Made by a program: the position numbers and the translations under genes. Below the pieces are notes generated by a model, which was given only the letters and a program-made list of their open reading frames with translations, had not been told where the DNA came from and made no database searches. Source: Mastigias papua (lineage: Eukaryota; Cnidaria; Scyphozoa; Rhizostomeae; Mastigiidae). From it: a DNA stretch of 64,000 nucleotides. Positions within the stretch are counted from its first letter, which is position 1; each line of letters begins with the position of its first letter. Location: the NCBI GenBank assembly GCA_964019165.1, contig OZ025286.1:11925401-11989400 (forward strand). The letters are read 5' to 3'. Shown here piece after piece: positions 29,170 through 42,024 of this stretch.

Positions 29170-31475
29170 ATCTTTCTATATACCAGGACTTGTATCGCAG
29201 GCTCAGGATATTGATGAGGCGGTTAACGGCTGGACCAGAATGTTCTCACTTATCCTTGAGAAGCATGCACCAACATTACACAGACGAGTGTCCGATAAAT
29301 TCACGCCTTGGCTTAATAGCAGTTATTTCAAACTGGTGAAGACAAGGGACAAATTGAAAATCAAGGCTGTTAGAAGTAATTCTAAGCTATTAATGCAGTC
29401 CTATAGGCAAATCAGGAATAAAGCCAACAACTTAAACAGGCAACTAAAACGTGAATATTTCTCTGAAAAAATCACCCAGTTTCAAGGTGACCTGAAGAAA
29501 ACATGGAAAACAATCAATCAAATCATTAATAAGAAATCGAGCACAACATTTGTAGCTTCTCTTAAGGTTGATGGTGAGAATATTTCTGATTCGGCTAAGA
29601 TCGCATCATCGATGAATGAATTCTTTTGCACCATTGGAGATGGGCTAAGTAAGAAGATTCCTGACAAACCTAACCCTCTCTTGTCGAATGAATATTCGAT
29701 TGATAGGCCTTCATCGAGCTTTGCCTTCTCAGCAATCATGACGGATAAGTTAATAGCTTCATTAAATAAAATGAAAACTTCCCATTGATCCGGTAATGAT
29801 GGAATTGCAAGCTTCTTCTTGAAGATAGCTTTGCCCATTATTAAAGGATCTTTGTGTGATTTGTTCAATTTATCGCTATTTTCTGGGAAGTTCCCTGATT
29901 GTTGGAAGATAGCTCGTGTTGCCCCTATCTTTAAGAGTGGTCAAAGGGATGACAGATCTAACTATAGGCCCATCTCTGTCTTACCACTCATCTCGCGCCT
30001 TTTTGAGAAACTTTTGTACGATCAGTTTTATGATTACTTAAACACCAATAAGCTTATATACCGGCATCAGTCTGGCTTTAGATCCTTACACTCCGTTGTT
30101 ACCTGTCTTATGAAAATCACGAACGACTGGTACCTTAACATCGACAAAGGAGAATATACTGGTTTGATTTTCATTGACCTAAAGAAAGCATTTGATACGG
30201 TTGACCACAACATTCTTTTGCAAAAACTTGCAAAGTATAGTGTAAATGGTCTTGAACACGATTGGTTCGCCTCGTATCTTAACAACCGTAAGCAATTTTG
30301 CAAAGTCAATGGTGTTTCATCTAGTATAAGAGATATAAATTGTGGTGTCCCACAAGGCTCCTGTCTGGGTCCACTTTTGTTTCTGATCTACATAAATGAT
30401 TTACCTTTTTCGCTTGAAAAAGCGCATGTCAGTATGTACGCAGATGACACTACAATATCGCACTCCTCTATGAGTCTCGCTGATCTTCAACATGACTTAA
30501 ACTGTGATATTTCGAACTTACAGGACTGGTTGCATGGAAACAAGCTTTCATTAAATGTCGTTAAAACCCAATCTCTGATTGTTGGTTCATGCCCAAATAT
30601 CCGTAAGATCCAAAGCCAGCCTGATGCTCAACCAGCGTTTGTAATAAATAATGATTATATTGAGATCGTTAGTAGCTTTAAATATCTTGGTGTTCAAGTT
30701 GACAATCAACTCGAATGGGATGACCATATTGATATGGTAAAGAAAAAGGCACTCCAAGCTCTTGGACTGGTCAAATATTCGAAGAAATATCTTTCTTCAG
30801 AAGTTCTTGCAAAAATGTACCGAGGCTTGGTTGAGCCTCATTTGAGTTACTGTTGCTCCGTATGGGGTAATTGCAGTAAGCGTAAAATTGACAGCCTGCA
30901 AAAGGTACAAAATCGGGCTGCGAGAATAGTTATGAATAGTGGATATGATGCATCAGCGGCCCCACTCATCCAGAGCCTAGGTTGGCCAACGATTTCCAGT
31001 CTTATTCACAAAGAAACAGCAACAATGGTTTATAAATCTTTGAATGAGCTTGCACCCGAATACATGCGAAATCTGTTCACAAGATGTTCAGGAAGCAACG
31101 GTCGTGTACTACGCTCAACTGACACAGATCTAAAATTGCCACTTTTAATAACTAGCGCTGGTCAGAAGTCATTCTCGTATCGAGGGGCCAGACTTTGGAA
31201 CAGCTTGAGTAGGGAAGCTAAAGTGGCAACCTCCCTCAATGCCTTCAAACGGCTATCAAAAAACGATGTCGATGCACTGAGCCAGAGCTAATGATTTCCT
31301 TTATCTCGCTTTCTTTTCTGTTTTATCAAATGATTGTATTAGGGCTACTTTTTTTTTTGTAATATTATATCTATTAATTTGTTTTTAACACGTCAGTTTG
31401 AAAAACAGTATTTATAACTGAAACTTTTTACGTGTATAAATATTATAAAATGAAAAATGAAATGAAATGAAATCG
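29170..31475 (+). mobile_element. CR1/L2-like LINE, 5'-truncated, in DCLRE1C intron (LINE C)
   Basis: Coding enters from near 29180 without an endonuclease and ends at 31291; AAATG repeats at 31440-31470 form its tail. It lies wholly between exons h and i, in the same orientation as the gene. The left end shows a 17-bp direct repeat, ATCTTTCTATATACCAG, at 29146-29162 and 29170-29186. It is close in sequence to LINE A (shared NKLSLNV, GVPQGSCLGPLLF and TDLKLP blocks). Confidence 0.88.
29180..31291 (+). pseudogene. LINE C reverse transcriptase, one stop codon
   Basis: A single frame over about 700 codons, broken only by TGA at 29786-29788 (KTSH, stop, SGNDGIASFF). RT parts: NYRPISVLPLISRLFEKLLY, LIFIDLKKAFDTVDHNIL (motif A), DWFASYLNNRKQFCKVNGV, GVPQGSCLGPLLFLIYINDL (motif B), VSMYADDTTIS (YADD), SFKYLGVQVDNQLEWDDH (thumb), YRGLVEPHLSYCCSVWGNC, GQKSFSYRGARLWNSLSR. 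The RT is otherwise complete from its finger domain to the C-terminus, so decay is recent. Endonuclease absent. Confidence 0.88.
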
Positions 31476-32462
31476 GTGTTAAAGGGGGTAAGGGCATTAA
31501 TCAATGCTTGAATTGATCACAGATATTTTTGTTTAAGATTTTACTGGGAAATTTGAAAAAAAGCTCCCACAAATCCTCGTATAATCTGATTGCTTACACC
31601 TTCTAAAGTAGTGGGGATGTGAAGGCAACGGTTCACGCTTTCTAATGAATACTATATTACCAGCTTATTTGTTAAACTTAACATTAAACTCAATCTAGTA
31701 CTTTCCCCTGCTGAATCAAAATCTGTGTTTAACATCAGTTTTCACCCTTGATGAACAAGATTTTGTCTGTAGAGAGGAGGAATCGATAGAATTTTGGCAT
31801 TTTCTATTAGTCTAGCCCAGAACACTGTCAAATCAGTTTCATAGCCATGGATGAAAAGGTTGTCCCATATCTGTTGTGAGGTATTTTACCATTGACTACT
31901 CTTTGTTAACGATGAAGTATCTGCTTACGGCATCAATATCCTAGCTTGATGATTTTCAGCAAAGTTGTATTCTTAGCAGTGGTCATATTCAGATAGTTTT
32001 ATGATGTGCTTTCATTTACTTTGTCAGAGCTAGTCCAAATGTTCAATAGAATATTACGATTACTAGTTGCCGTTTTGAATGATAGCCCTCTTTGATTTGT
32101 TTTTGATCTCATATGCTTGGATAGTGGTAGTAGCATTGCTAATGTTGGTTTACATATCTCCATCCATCTAAGTTATGTAAGTGCAGATAAGGTTTGGATG
32201 AGATAGAATTTTGTCATTTTGTCTTGGCCATTCAACCTAACAAAATACTCATGCAATATTCTAGTCTATTGGTATCTATTGAAATCACTACAGCTTTTAC
32301 ACAATGCTTTGCACTACTAGACATAATAGAAAAATGCTAGTCTCTACTCTGGTCGAGTAAGTATATTTGTGAATGTATCCAATAGTGTAATGATGATTTA
32401 TATACATACATACACATATTCTTCTAATTGCTTTTGTTTTTCAAACTACTCCTTCTTCATAG
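31476..32462. other. Intron sequence, nothing recognised
   Basis: Remainder of the intron between LINE C and exon i. No coding or repeat signature seen. Confidence 0.5.
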
Positions 32463-32565
32463 CTGGCTGAAAGATAATGAGAATCGAGCAGTATTTATTC
32501 AATGTGCTGCTGCATATGGATATGAATTTATCTTAAAAGAATTAGCAGTGGAATTCAACACCAAG
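32463..32565 (+). CDS. DCLRE1C: DCLRE1C exon i
   Basis: Acceptor CTTCTTCATAG, donor GTGAGA, 103 nt. AG plus C gives S, then WLKDNENRAVFIQCAAAYGY, EFILKELAVEFNTK. The 'A-A-Y-G-Y-E' core is strongly conserved in Artemis. Ends in phase 0. The next intron (12.5 kb) carries the Mutator-like element, two Penelope pieces and a TIR element. Confidence 0.94.
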
Positions 32566-33319
32566 GTGAGAGTCTTTACTACTTATTTTGATAATAAGTG
32601 ATATGAGTGGTTGTGTTCCTTCCTTTGTGAGGTGAGATTGTCTGTTTTCCGATATTGTTGTTTTCTTTTTTTCATATTTACTACTAATTTGGAATCCCAT
32701 ACTTATACGTAGTTGTCGTGGTTTAGTTATGGTGGCCTCTATATCATTGTTTTCTATCTTACACAATAGGCAGTTTTATTTATGTTGTTATTAGGATATA
32801 TTGTATGATGATAGTTTTGATGTCATACTGCTAACATGAATAATGATATCACTTTGAGGGATTCCGCTACTTTGCTTACTACAGGTTCCAAAATTTATAA
32901 TCACTTATTTCAGGAGATTTTTCTGAGCTTATTAACACATATCACAAATTTCTCATTAGCTTCTCATACTTACATAGATGATTGTTCTTGTGAAAGTAAT
33001 AAGTGTTGACGATTTCGCTCTTTATTATTCTTCTTTTCTCATAACACAATGCAAGAATCACTCAAGAAATAGACAATCTCACATGTCAGTTCTTCATGAA
33101 TGTTATTTTTCTACTGAATCTTAAACACTTGAAGACAGGCTAGTCAGTTATATGTTCTTAGGCAGCCTATTCCCATATATGGTATGCATGTTCAGTTCTA
33201 TCCAATAAGCGTGACGATGTAATTAGGTAAAAGTACCCAATTAAGGTAAGTCACTTCCCTATAGCTTTTTAAGGGCTGAGTTTACGTAAATCGGATTCTA
33301 GAACTGTCTTACATACGAC

Positions 33320-34400
33320 AGCATACTGGACAAATCTTGATTGGCTTTTAGCGCGATCCCCAATTGGGGAATCTTCTGCCTTATTGACCAATCAGAAGGC
33401 CAGAATCTCCAATTTTACTACACCACCTTCAAAAAACCCGGTGTAAAATCTGTTAAGACTTATCCGAAATGTTTTTCAATAAATATTATCACAAGATATT
33501 TCTCCAAAAATCTACCGCGAACTTTTTTGAGATCGCTCCCCGTTCAAGAAATATCACGCTTTGATCACGAAGCAACGTTTACGTACCTTCCAGTCGATAT
33601 TTATTGATATATTAATCCATGCAATTCGTCTTCATGAATAAAATGTAAGTTAGATAGTATCGATCTGATGTGTATTCGTTCTCTCAACTCTAAATAAAGT
33701 TGGTAAATGGCGACAGCAGGTGAATTTGGATTGAAAAGTCGCGGGGAAATGTCACGTGGAAAATGGCAGGAAACCTTCCATGCTTCCATTCATGCTTTAC
33801 TACTGCACACGCTATTTATTCCGTAAAACATAGAAATTGTCAAAAATATCTTCAAATCACTTACATAACAGATGGTATCGTATCCTATAATCTTTCATCA
33901 TATAAATCTTTGAGATAAATATGGTGTGTACTGTCTTAATCAGCATTATGAAACGACGTCCTCAATATTGCTACTTGACTTTTGCAGGCTGATATTGGGA
34001 GTCTTCGCTAGTGTAAAAATACACCATACTCGCATTCTAGGTTCCTATGCTTATGCTAAGCAACGCAAAATGCCATTTTCTACCAGACGTTGGTAAGAAA
34101 ACTTTCGATGATTTATGTAGGCTACTTACATTCATGCTTTACAAACTCACTGTCTGTCTCCACCACATTGATAGGAATGGCATTTAATAAATGCTAATAT
34201 TCATATATAACTGTTAAGATCATTTTCATAATAATCCATTCCATCCTAAAGAATTAATACTTAATTATAAAGCTCAACTCATATTTTCAATAGTAGCTAC
34301 AAAGGAACTCAAACCTCTGAATTCAATTCAGGGATAAAAGGGGGACTCTCCATTTGCTTTTAGTTCCCAAAAAGTTATATCTGGCTTAGAAGACTGATTT
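33320..34400 (+). repeat. Left terminal inverted repeat of the Mutator-like element
   Basis: 1081 bp. The near-perfect match to the right arm is shown by paired frames: ISRFDHEATFTYLPVDIY appears at 33341-33607 (plus) and 38654-38211 (minus), with one L/S change. Identity ends where ACTGATTT is followed by TGAGAA here and GAAGAA in the partner. Confidence 0.92.
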
Positions 34401-35789
34401 TGAGAATTTCATTCAATTAAATATTGAAAAAATGGAAGAAATTAAAAAGTTTTCATCACATAAATTTATAGTATGTCTGAGAATTTGCAAAATAGCTGTT
34501 GTAGATAAGTATATGCAAACAAATATTCTAGCTGAGAAGATAAATTTTTTATCCTCTCTGCTAGAATATTTGCTTGCATATTGTATACATTGTTATTTAA
34601 AAGGATTAGAAATGCTTGAGATGACCAGCCTTATTTGTAAAATGATGGTTTAAGACAAATTGTAACTTGTTTAATGATTATTATCATATTTAAATTGAGT
34701 TACAATCATATTAACTTTCCTGTCTTTTGTGATTTTTTAATCATTTGATAACTACAACCTAAAAGCCACTTTATGCTGGGTTTGAAGAAATTGTTGGATC
34801 TTATTTTGCAGAATTTTTCTTGAGCCATTTAGTAGGTCTGAGCTCTAGTAACACTTAAAACCACTGTAGTCGTTTCATAATCTGCACATGTGATGCCATT
34901 GTTAGCAATAGAATATATGTAAAACCGGTAGCAAACATGGCATCTTCATAAAGGCCAGCGTAAATGGCTAACATTTCCTTTCTAAGGTTAGTAAACACCA
35001 GTCAAGATTTCATCTCAAGGACATAACAAGCATCACACACAATTTGCTAGAGAAATAGAGCAGATGCAATCAAAGTACTTTCATTATGGTATATAAAGGA
35101 AATGGAACTGGTTTACACTTACTTGCTACTTCAATATAGTAATGATTTCGAAAATTGTTATCTAGGGGATTTCGTCATTAAGGAGCCTGGGTGTTCTTCA
35201 GCCATGCCCATGTCTCAGAGATAATATTCTGTTAGTTTACCTTGCAGAAACTAAACTGTGCAATCTGCAATTGTACAGCCTTGAAGAAGACACTTACATG
35301 TACCTACACTACCTTCAATACGTTTTCAGAATCAATGCATTCAATCATGAGGGATAACGAAAATAGGACTTATCACAAGTAATAGTACTGCAGAGGTGAT
35401 CATAGAACCACGAAAGACAACAAGTGACATGCACTGCACATCAAGGTCTTCAAAAACAACACGTTCTGACCTTGTAAAGGTCAATGAGGGGATTTGAAAA
35501 TCAAGATCAATCCGAACTATATTCAAACATAGGGGGTACACCATTATTTCTAACAAAAGTATCTCTACCCTTGTTTCAGAGTAAGTAGGCAACTTCTATA
35601 AGTATCATCTCATGAAATATAAAGAGATTCTGGAAATTCTTAAAATGGTCAAGTGAGTCTTGATGAACGGTCAAGATGGCAATGACATAAAATCTACTAT
35701 AGCATAGATCACTGGACTTCCGTTAATTCTTCCACACCCCCTCTACATCTCTTAACTGAAAGATCAATGTTGCTATCGAAGAGGAATTT
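34401..35789. other. Unrecognised interior of the Mutator-like element
   Basis: About 1.4 kb between the left arm and LINE I. The largest frames (34432-34653 plus, 35592-35341 minus) have no signature I know. It may be captured host sequence or decayed element body. Confidence 0.4.
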
Positions 35790-37235
35790 TATGTTTTTTT
35801 TTCCTATTCAAATATGAATGTTTACAATATGTCTTACATTAACTATACCTATTCTAATTACTATACAAACACTACAGGTACGATACCATGGGGAGCAAAC
35901 AACAGTGACTACCCCATGGCCAATACAAAAAGACATGCAACATTAAACTAACATACAACTACATTACAACGATTAGAACTAATTGAAAATGCATTAGAAT
36001 CTATCCCACATCAAATGCCAGGCAAGGGGCGCGATGACGAAAGTCACAGGCGCAACTCGTTCATTAGAAGTAGATGAAATGTATGGAAATGCCTGGCATC
36101 TGATGTGCAAAAGAGTCTGCAAAGGAAAAGAACTTAAAAGGGGGATTGGTGGCTGCTAAGTACTAAAGTCCCAAAAAGACCTAAGCAAACCGACCAGTTT
36201 CATGGATGTAACGTAAAGTTAATTCGAGTATTTTTCTGTTTAAGTCATAGGAAAAGTCTTGATCACCATATAGTAAAAGCTGCACCAAAACGTCATTTGA
36301 CATATCGGTGATTTGTAGAAACGGTCGTAATAAATCAACAATTTTAGCGAGAAGATCTTGACGTTGAACATCAAAAGAAGGGCAGAGCAACAAAAAGTGC
36401 ACCGTGTCCTAAATGCCATCGCTTGTTAGGCACATTGGGTTAATGGTATCCCTAAAATTATGCTTGAATTTGTGAAAATTTAACTTGCTGAGACCAACCC
36501 TAAGTTGAGTAAGGTAAGATAATCCTATCAGATCGTGGATTCCAAAAACAGGTTTTGGAGGGGGCCGGATTGTTGCTAAGAGCTTTTTCTTAAAAACAGA
36601 AATGGAAGGTGCAAGCCTCAATTCTGGCTCAAGCTTATTCCATTCGAATAGACAGTTAGGATAGAAAGTGGACTTGAATTTTTCTGTCCTTGCCTTTATA
36701 CGCCCAATGACATCCTGATCACGGAGACAGTATTGTGACTGATGAAGAGGGGGAATTGGATCTACTGTATACCTTGGAGTCGGCTTATTTATAAACTTAT
36801 AAAACAAGGTAAGGCGTCTACACCATCTTCGAGAACTCAGTGACTCCCAACCAAGCTCTGTGTACAGCTTCGCACGAGATGTTCCCCTTCACGCTCCCGA
36901 CACAGCTAAGGCAGCAGAATACTGAACAGCCTCTAACTGTTCCATTAAGTTTGGCAAGATGATATTTTGACTGAATTCACATACTTTTTCAGGGATATGG
37001 TAAATGACATCCCCATAGTCCAGATGGGGTCGCACATAGAGCTTATATAATTCGTTTAGAGTATGCCTGGGCAGATACTTGGAGAGATATTTCAGCAAAC
37101 CAATGCCCTTTCTGGATTTGGAGATAGCTGATTTACTATGAGCTGAGAAAGATAGCTTTGAGTCCAATATGATTCCTAAATGTTTATGTTCACTTACTTT
37201 CTTCACAGGTATGTTGTTTTTATGTTTATTACGAA
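35790..37235 (-). mobile_element. Jockey/CR1-group LINE 3' part (LINE I)
   Basis: Minus strand: 37206-36889 encodes HKHLGIILDSKLSFSAH (thumb box), KYLPRHTLNELYKLYVRPHL, DYGDVIYH and SAALAVSGA; 36807-36409 encodes WNKLEPELRLAPSISVFKKK and GIHDLIGLSYLTQLRVGLSK; 36402-36181 encodes MHFLLLCPSFDVQRQDL. This closing 'H-F-L-L-x-C-P' domain is what LINE B lacks, and the shared words show the two are one family. The 3' UTR runs to an A-rich tail near 35790 and has a strong hairpin (36007-36107). Confidence 0.82.
36007..36107 (-). other. Hairpin in LINE I 3' UTR
   Basis: CACATCAAATGCCAGGCA (36007-36024) pairs with TGCCTGGCATCTGATGTG (36090-36107), 17 of 18 positions. The loop of 65 nt contains further GC-rich sequence. 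LINE 3' stem-loops often serve as the RT recognition site; that role is inferred here. Confidence 0.6.
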
Positions 37236-37417
37236 GAGAAGCCTACGGCAAAAAATTACTATGTAGGAGGGGGAAATGACGACTAGTGGAGGAGAAATCA
37301 GTGTCAAAATTTTGAACAGATCATCCAAATATATCTAGTATATAATTATAGGCTATCTAGGCACTAACAGATTGTTTTAGCACTTACCTGGTAACTTAGC
37401 ATATCTTATAGTTCTTC

Positions 37418-38498
37418 AAATCAGTCTTTTAAGCCAGATATAACTTTTTGGGAACTAAAAGCAAATGGAGAGTCCCCCTTTTATCCCTGAATTGAATTCA
37501 GAGGTTTGAGTTCCTTTGTAGCTACTATTGAAAATATGAGTTGAGCTTTATAATTAAGTATTAATTCTTTAGGATGGAATGGATTATTATGAAAATGATC
37601 TTAACAGTTATATATGAATATTAGCATTTATTAAATGCCATTCCTATCAATGTGGTGGAGACAGACAGTGAGTTTGTAAAGCATGAATGTAAGTAGCCTA
37701 CATAAATCATCGAAAGTTTTCTTACCAACGTCTGGTAGAAAATGGCATTTTGCGTTGCTTAGCATAAGCATAGGAACCTAGAATGCGAGTATGGTGTATT
37801 TTTACACTAGCGAAGACTCCCAATATCAGCCTGCAAAAGTCAAGTAGCAATATTGAGGACGTCGTTTCATAATGCTGATTAAGACAGTACACACCATATT
37901 TATCTCAAAGATTTATATGATGAAAGATTATAGGATACGATACCATCTGTTATGTAAGTGATTTGAAGATATTTTTGACAATTTCTATGTTTTACGGAAT
38001 AAATAGCGTGTGCAGTAGTAAAGCATGAATGGAAGCATGGAAGGTTTCCTGCCATTTTCCACGTGACATTTCCCCGCGACTTTTCAATCCAAATTCACCT
38101 GCTGTCGCCATTTACCAACTTTATTTAGAGTTGAGAGAACGAATACACATCAGATCGATACTATCTAACTTACATTTTATTCATGAAGACGAATTGCATG
38201 GATTAATATATCAATAAATATCGACTGGAAGGTACGTAAACGTTGCTTCGTGATCAAAGCGTGATATTTCTTGAACGGGGAGCGATCTCGAAAAAGTTCG
38301 CGGTAGATTTTTGGAGAAATATCTTGTGATAATATTTATTGAAAAACATTTCGGATAAGTCTTAACAGATTTTACACCGGGTTTTTTGAAGGTGGTGTAG
38401 TAAAATTGGAGATTCTGGCCTTCTGATTGGTCAATAAGGCAGAAGATTCCCCAATTGGGGATCGCGCTAACAGCCAATGAAGATTTGTCCACTAAGCT
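37418..38498 (-). repeat. Right terminal inverted repeat of the Mutator-like element
   Basis: Inverse partner of 33320-34400, same length within a base or two. The two could pair into a 1.08-kb duplex with a 3.0-kb loop in any transcript reading through. Confidence 0.92.
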
Positions 38499-38507
38499 AC
38501 ATACGAC

Positions 38508-39550
38508 GACTAAATACCATCGTACAGCTGACAGCACATGATTGAGTAGTACAATTTGGCTGCGCTGCGCCCTCACGGTGGAATTAGGACAATAAGTAAG
38601 CATAAAAACATTGGTTTGGAAGGGCTGCAACTGAATGCAGAGAGCTGTATCCATTGCCTGTATGTCATGGATGAGGTAGAGATTGATTATTCATGACATT
38701 GATGCTCATAACAAGTTTATGAGGTATTGGTCCTAACAGAAAAATTTCAGGGTTGTTTGTAGAATGATAGTGGGATACTGGGTTATAGATATTGCAAGGA
38801 ATATTTAAGGCAATCGGTAAAGGCAATTGCTTCAGTGGGCTGAACAACGATTCTATGCATATAGTGGTTTATCATCAGGAATCTAGCACAGTTTGTCTAA
38901 TTTTACTATCCGTTTGAGTTACTGTCTAGTATTTCATTATAGCAAGATTGACTCCCTATACAATCTGTCTGCATTTGTTTCTTAACAGTCTATAAGTGCT
39001 ACTGTTGAAATTATTTTGCTATGCGTTTGGTCAGTAAATATTTAGCAACTTTTCGAAAACATTATTCACAAGTGCTTCTAAGTACCTCCCAAGAGGTCGA
39101 AGGGATTGCTCAGCTTGAAGTGGAACACCTGAGTAGAGTCACGTGTATGTTTTTAAGTTATATCTAGACAGTGCTTCTTTTCAAGTGAGTTAAATGTAAA
39201 GAATTGTAATTACATTCGATTTAAATGATTTGGAATGCATGTCGGATAGGATATCTATCATATATTAACTCCTTACTTTCGTGCATTTGTTTAGTTGGAT
39301 ATTATGCTGTTTACTTTGTCTTTTGTTTTTTGTATTATTTTGTTTAGCATTCTTTTTCACGAACTATCTCATATTGGTCCCTTGAGAATTTAACGAGTTG
39401 TGTAGTTTGTGCTATGTTGAATTTAGTTCTTTTTTAACGGCTGAGTTTGTTGGCTGTGAATAGAGTAGACAGAAATGTTAAGGCAGTCCTCAAATACATG
39501 GCATAAGAGTAAAATTACTACAGTATACAGCTTTATGGCATTGTAGCTAT
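38508..39550. other. Intron sequence, nothing recognised
   Basis: Between the Mutator-like element and the Penelope piece. No signature seen. Confidence 0.45.
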
Positions 39551-40030
39551 CTATAGCACGAAAAAGTGGGAACATTGTTTTAGCATACTGAAAGCTTTTT
39601 TCGTCCGACACACGTCATAGTATGAAACGTCGGATAACGACCGAAAGGTGAACCGAAATATATAGCCAGACGCGGGTGCACGTGATATGATGAATACTGC
39701 GTCTATTTGGCCCTGATTGGCCAATTAGCACCTTTTCGCCATTGTTTACTTGAAGAGTCCAAGTGAGAAAATCAACTCTTTTTGTTTACACAAGACTGGG
39801 TTTTGAGTCTTAATGTAAACTGATTCCAAAACACCTAAATGAAAGGACGATCTTGCCTGCCCAATGATCCGAAAATTATCGTCTGTATATGTTTTCAGCA
39901 CCAAACTGTTTTTCTGATGAAATATTTGCTAGTTTTTCCTTAAAGCGAGAAACAAGGACATCTTCTGGATCATTGTAGCTGTCTTGACACCTCTTTCTCC
40001 AACTCCTCCAATGGCAATCCCCTAATGCTT
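39551..40030 (-). mobile_element. Penelope-like element 3' piece with internal deletion
   Basis: The pseudo-LTR (39551-39790, minus) is the same sequence as at 21190-21418 and 43449-43983. Upstream on that strand a GIY-YIG tail with broken frames (39790-39905) is joined at about 39905 directly to a more N-terminal segment of pattern P-E-D-V-L-V-S-R-F-K-E-K-L-A-N-I, corresponding to the NDVRLSCIKQKLANF part of the copy at 20.7 kb. So the stretch between them was deleted. Confidence 0.78.
39584..39624 (-). ncRNA. Decayed hammerhead ribozyme
   Basis: Aligned with the intact copies, the core strand CTGACGA reads ATGACGT, while GAAA and the AGTATG stem strand survive. Two invariant core bases are changed, so it should not cleave. 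Confidence 0.7.
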
Positions 40031-42024
40031 TCCAAAAGACAACTCAATTCAGCGGAGCATTACGTAAACAATATACCCAGTCCTCTTGGGAGCTATATGC
40101 AATAGTTCGTCAAACGTAATTCTATACAGTAGAATACAATAAACAAAATTATAGAAAATAACGCAATACCTAGCTGATCATAAATGTGTGATGCATTAAT
40201 CCGCAATTTTTAACCGTTTCAACTGTCGTCTTCTTGGGTAGCAACAACTCCTGTTACATACAGCGCTTTATTATCACAACAGACATAGAAAGAACAACAT
40301 ACAAGTAAGCAGTAATTATGATAACTGTAAACAATGCAAACATAGTATAATCTGTGACACATGGAATTGAAAGGAAATGAAATATGAGTTGAAGAAAGAG
40401 ATGCTTGATAAGATGACGCTGCTCGTCTCGCAGCCAGTCTTACTACACGGGTTTTCTATTTTTTGTTGTTATTTGCTCCGGTAGTATGTACATAACACGG
40501 CAATTGTCTTCTATAGAAATTTTAGATGTACCTGAAAGGGATCCCCAAGTTACTCAGAGCATAATATTTCAGAGCTTTTTCAATACTGATTTGAATTCTG
40601 TATTGAGTTACATGTTTCTGTCATTTCTCTCTTTCTTAATCTCCAGAACGCTCCTGAAGCTCTGCTTCATCTTCCTTGACGATTTTTTAAGGAACCTGAT
40701 AGTATTTAAAGATGACTCGATTGCATACCGTGTGCTCTAGGCTGATTGCTAGAAATTATCCTAAATACTTGACTTCAGTGCATGGTGCCCGAGGGAGGGA
40801 CCGGGGTGGCATTTGCTCTCAATGAGATATGCCAATACATCATAGTAATTCTTCTAGATTTTGCTGACGCTACAATACGTACAAAAAGTCCTTTGGATAT
40901 CTAGAAAAAATCCATATGAAAGCCATATTCCTCTTGACTTTCCCGTCCTTGGGCTTTGCAGGGACCCCAACCCCCTAGAACGATGTGATTTTATTCATGA
41001 GACGCTTGAAATTGTTTTACGCGTGAAATTTGCCCGTTATTACATGTACTTCCCCCGACAGCAACAGTGTGCGAAGGAAGGGGGTAAATGGTTATCGCAG
41101 AATAGAAAAGTGCAAAGAGTCTTGAATTTTGGGGGATGCTCTACCTATTAACATCCCAGCATTGCAGTCCATTGTTATGCTTTGTTTCGGGAGATTTTCC
41201 AATTTGGATATCCCCCTAGTCGATGTTTACAATAGATGAAGTTGAACTTGGTACGGCTATTACAATGGCAAACAATGCCATCATTCAGCTTGAAATACTA
41301 AGAGCACTTCCACAATACGTATTGGACGTTGCACCTACTTTTAATGGTGTACCTAACTAGCATTAGGCCAAGTTCAAACCGTTCCTTAGTTTTGGACCTC
41401 TTATGACCACATTTTAGTACTAATTGTTCACAACTAGCTTCATTTAATTGCACATTCAGTGACCTAGACATATTGATTGTTCAAATCTAAGAATGGGCAG
41501 TAGGCGCTGCATGTTTCAACTGAAACTCATATATGGACCAGTTGCTGCTGGGATTACGTAAAATTTAAGTGAATTTGCCATTTGCTTTCCTATTTTCGAT
41601 TGTTTCTTTCGATAAAAATAGTGAAATTTGAAAAAAGTCCCTTTTGTATTCTGTAGAAAACGTTCTTTTTATTTTTCATCTTCTGTGAAAAAACGTGTAA
41701 ATCAGAATTTTCACCAGACATTTGTCTCTTGGAAGCCAATCGCAATATGATTTCATCGACGAAAGTATGGGGAATCAGCATCAATTGTCTCACCAAATGA
41801 AGGGGCATTAACATAGAACGTTTTTTGGATAGGAAGCACATTCTGTATTACAATATACTATTTTCTTTCACCCTAGCCTTTTTCCAATATGCAAGTATTG
41901 TTTTGCTGGGTAACAATTATAATCATTAAGTTTGTATTTCCATTACAGTTTGTGAACAGAAGTGGGATTCCTTTTCAAATTTCCTATGAATTCTTTGCAC
42001 TTTATGTTTTGTATGAGCTGCTTA
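40031..42024. other. Intron sequence, nothing firm
   Basis: About 2 kb with short frames only (for example 40861-41151 plus, 41841-41590 minus), none with a family signature. No exon recognised. Confidence 0.4.

Larger units (their letters stand above)
33311..38507. mobile_element. Mutator-like non-autonomous element with 1.08-kb TIRs
   Basis: Inverted arms 33320-34400 and 37418-38498 (about 1081 bp each) are close to identical. Outer ends AGCATACTGGACAAATCTTG and, inverted, AGCTTAGTGGACAAATCTTC. A 9-bp direct repeat ACATACGAC flanks the element (33311-33319, 38499-38507). Long inverted repeats with 9-bp duplications are the hallmark of Mutator-like elements. The 3.0-kb middle has no transposase: it holds LINE I and about 1.4 kb that I do not recognise. 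It lies in the Artemis intron between exons i and j. Confidence 0.82.
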
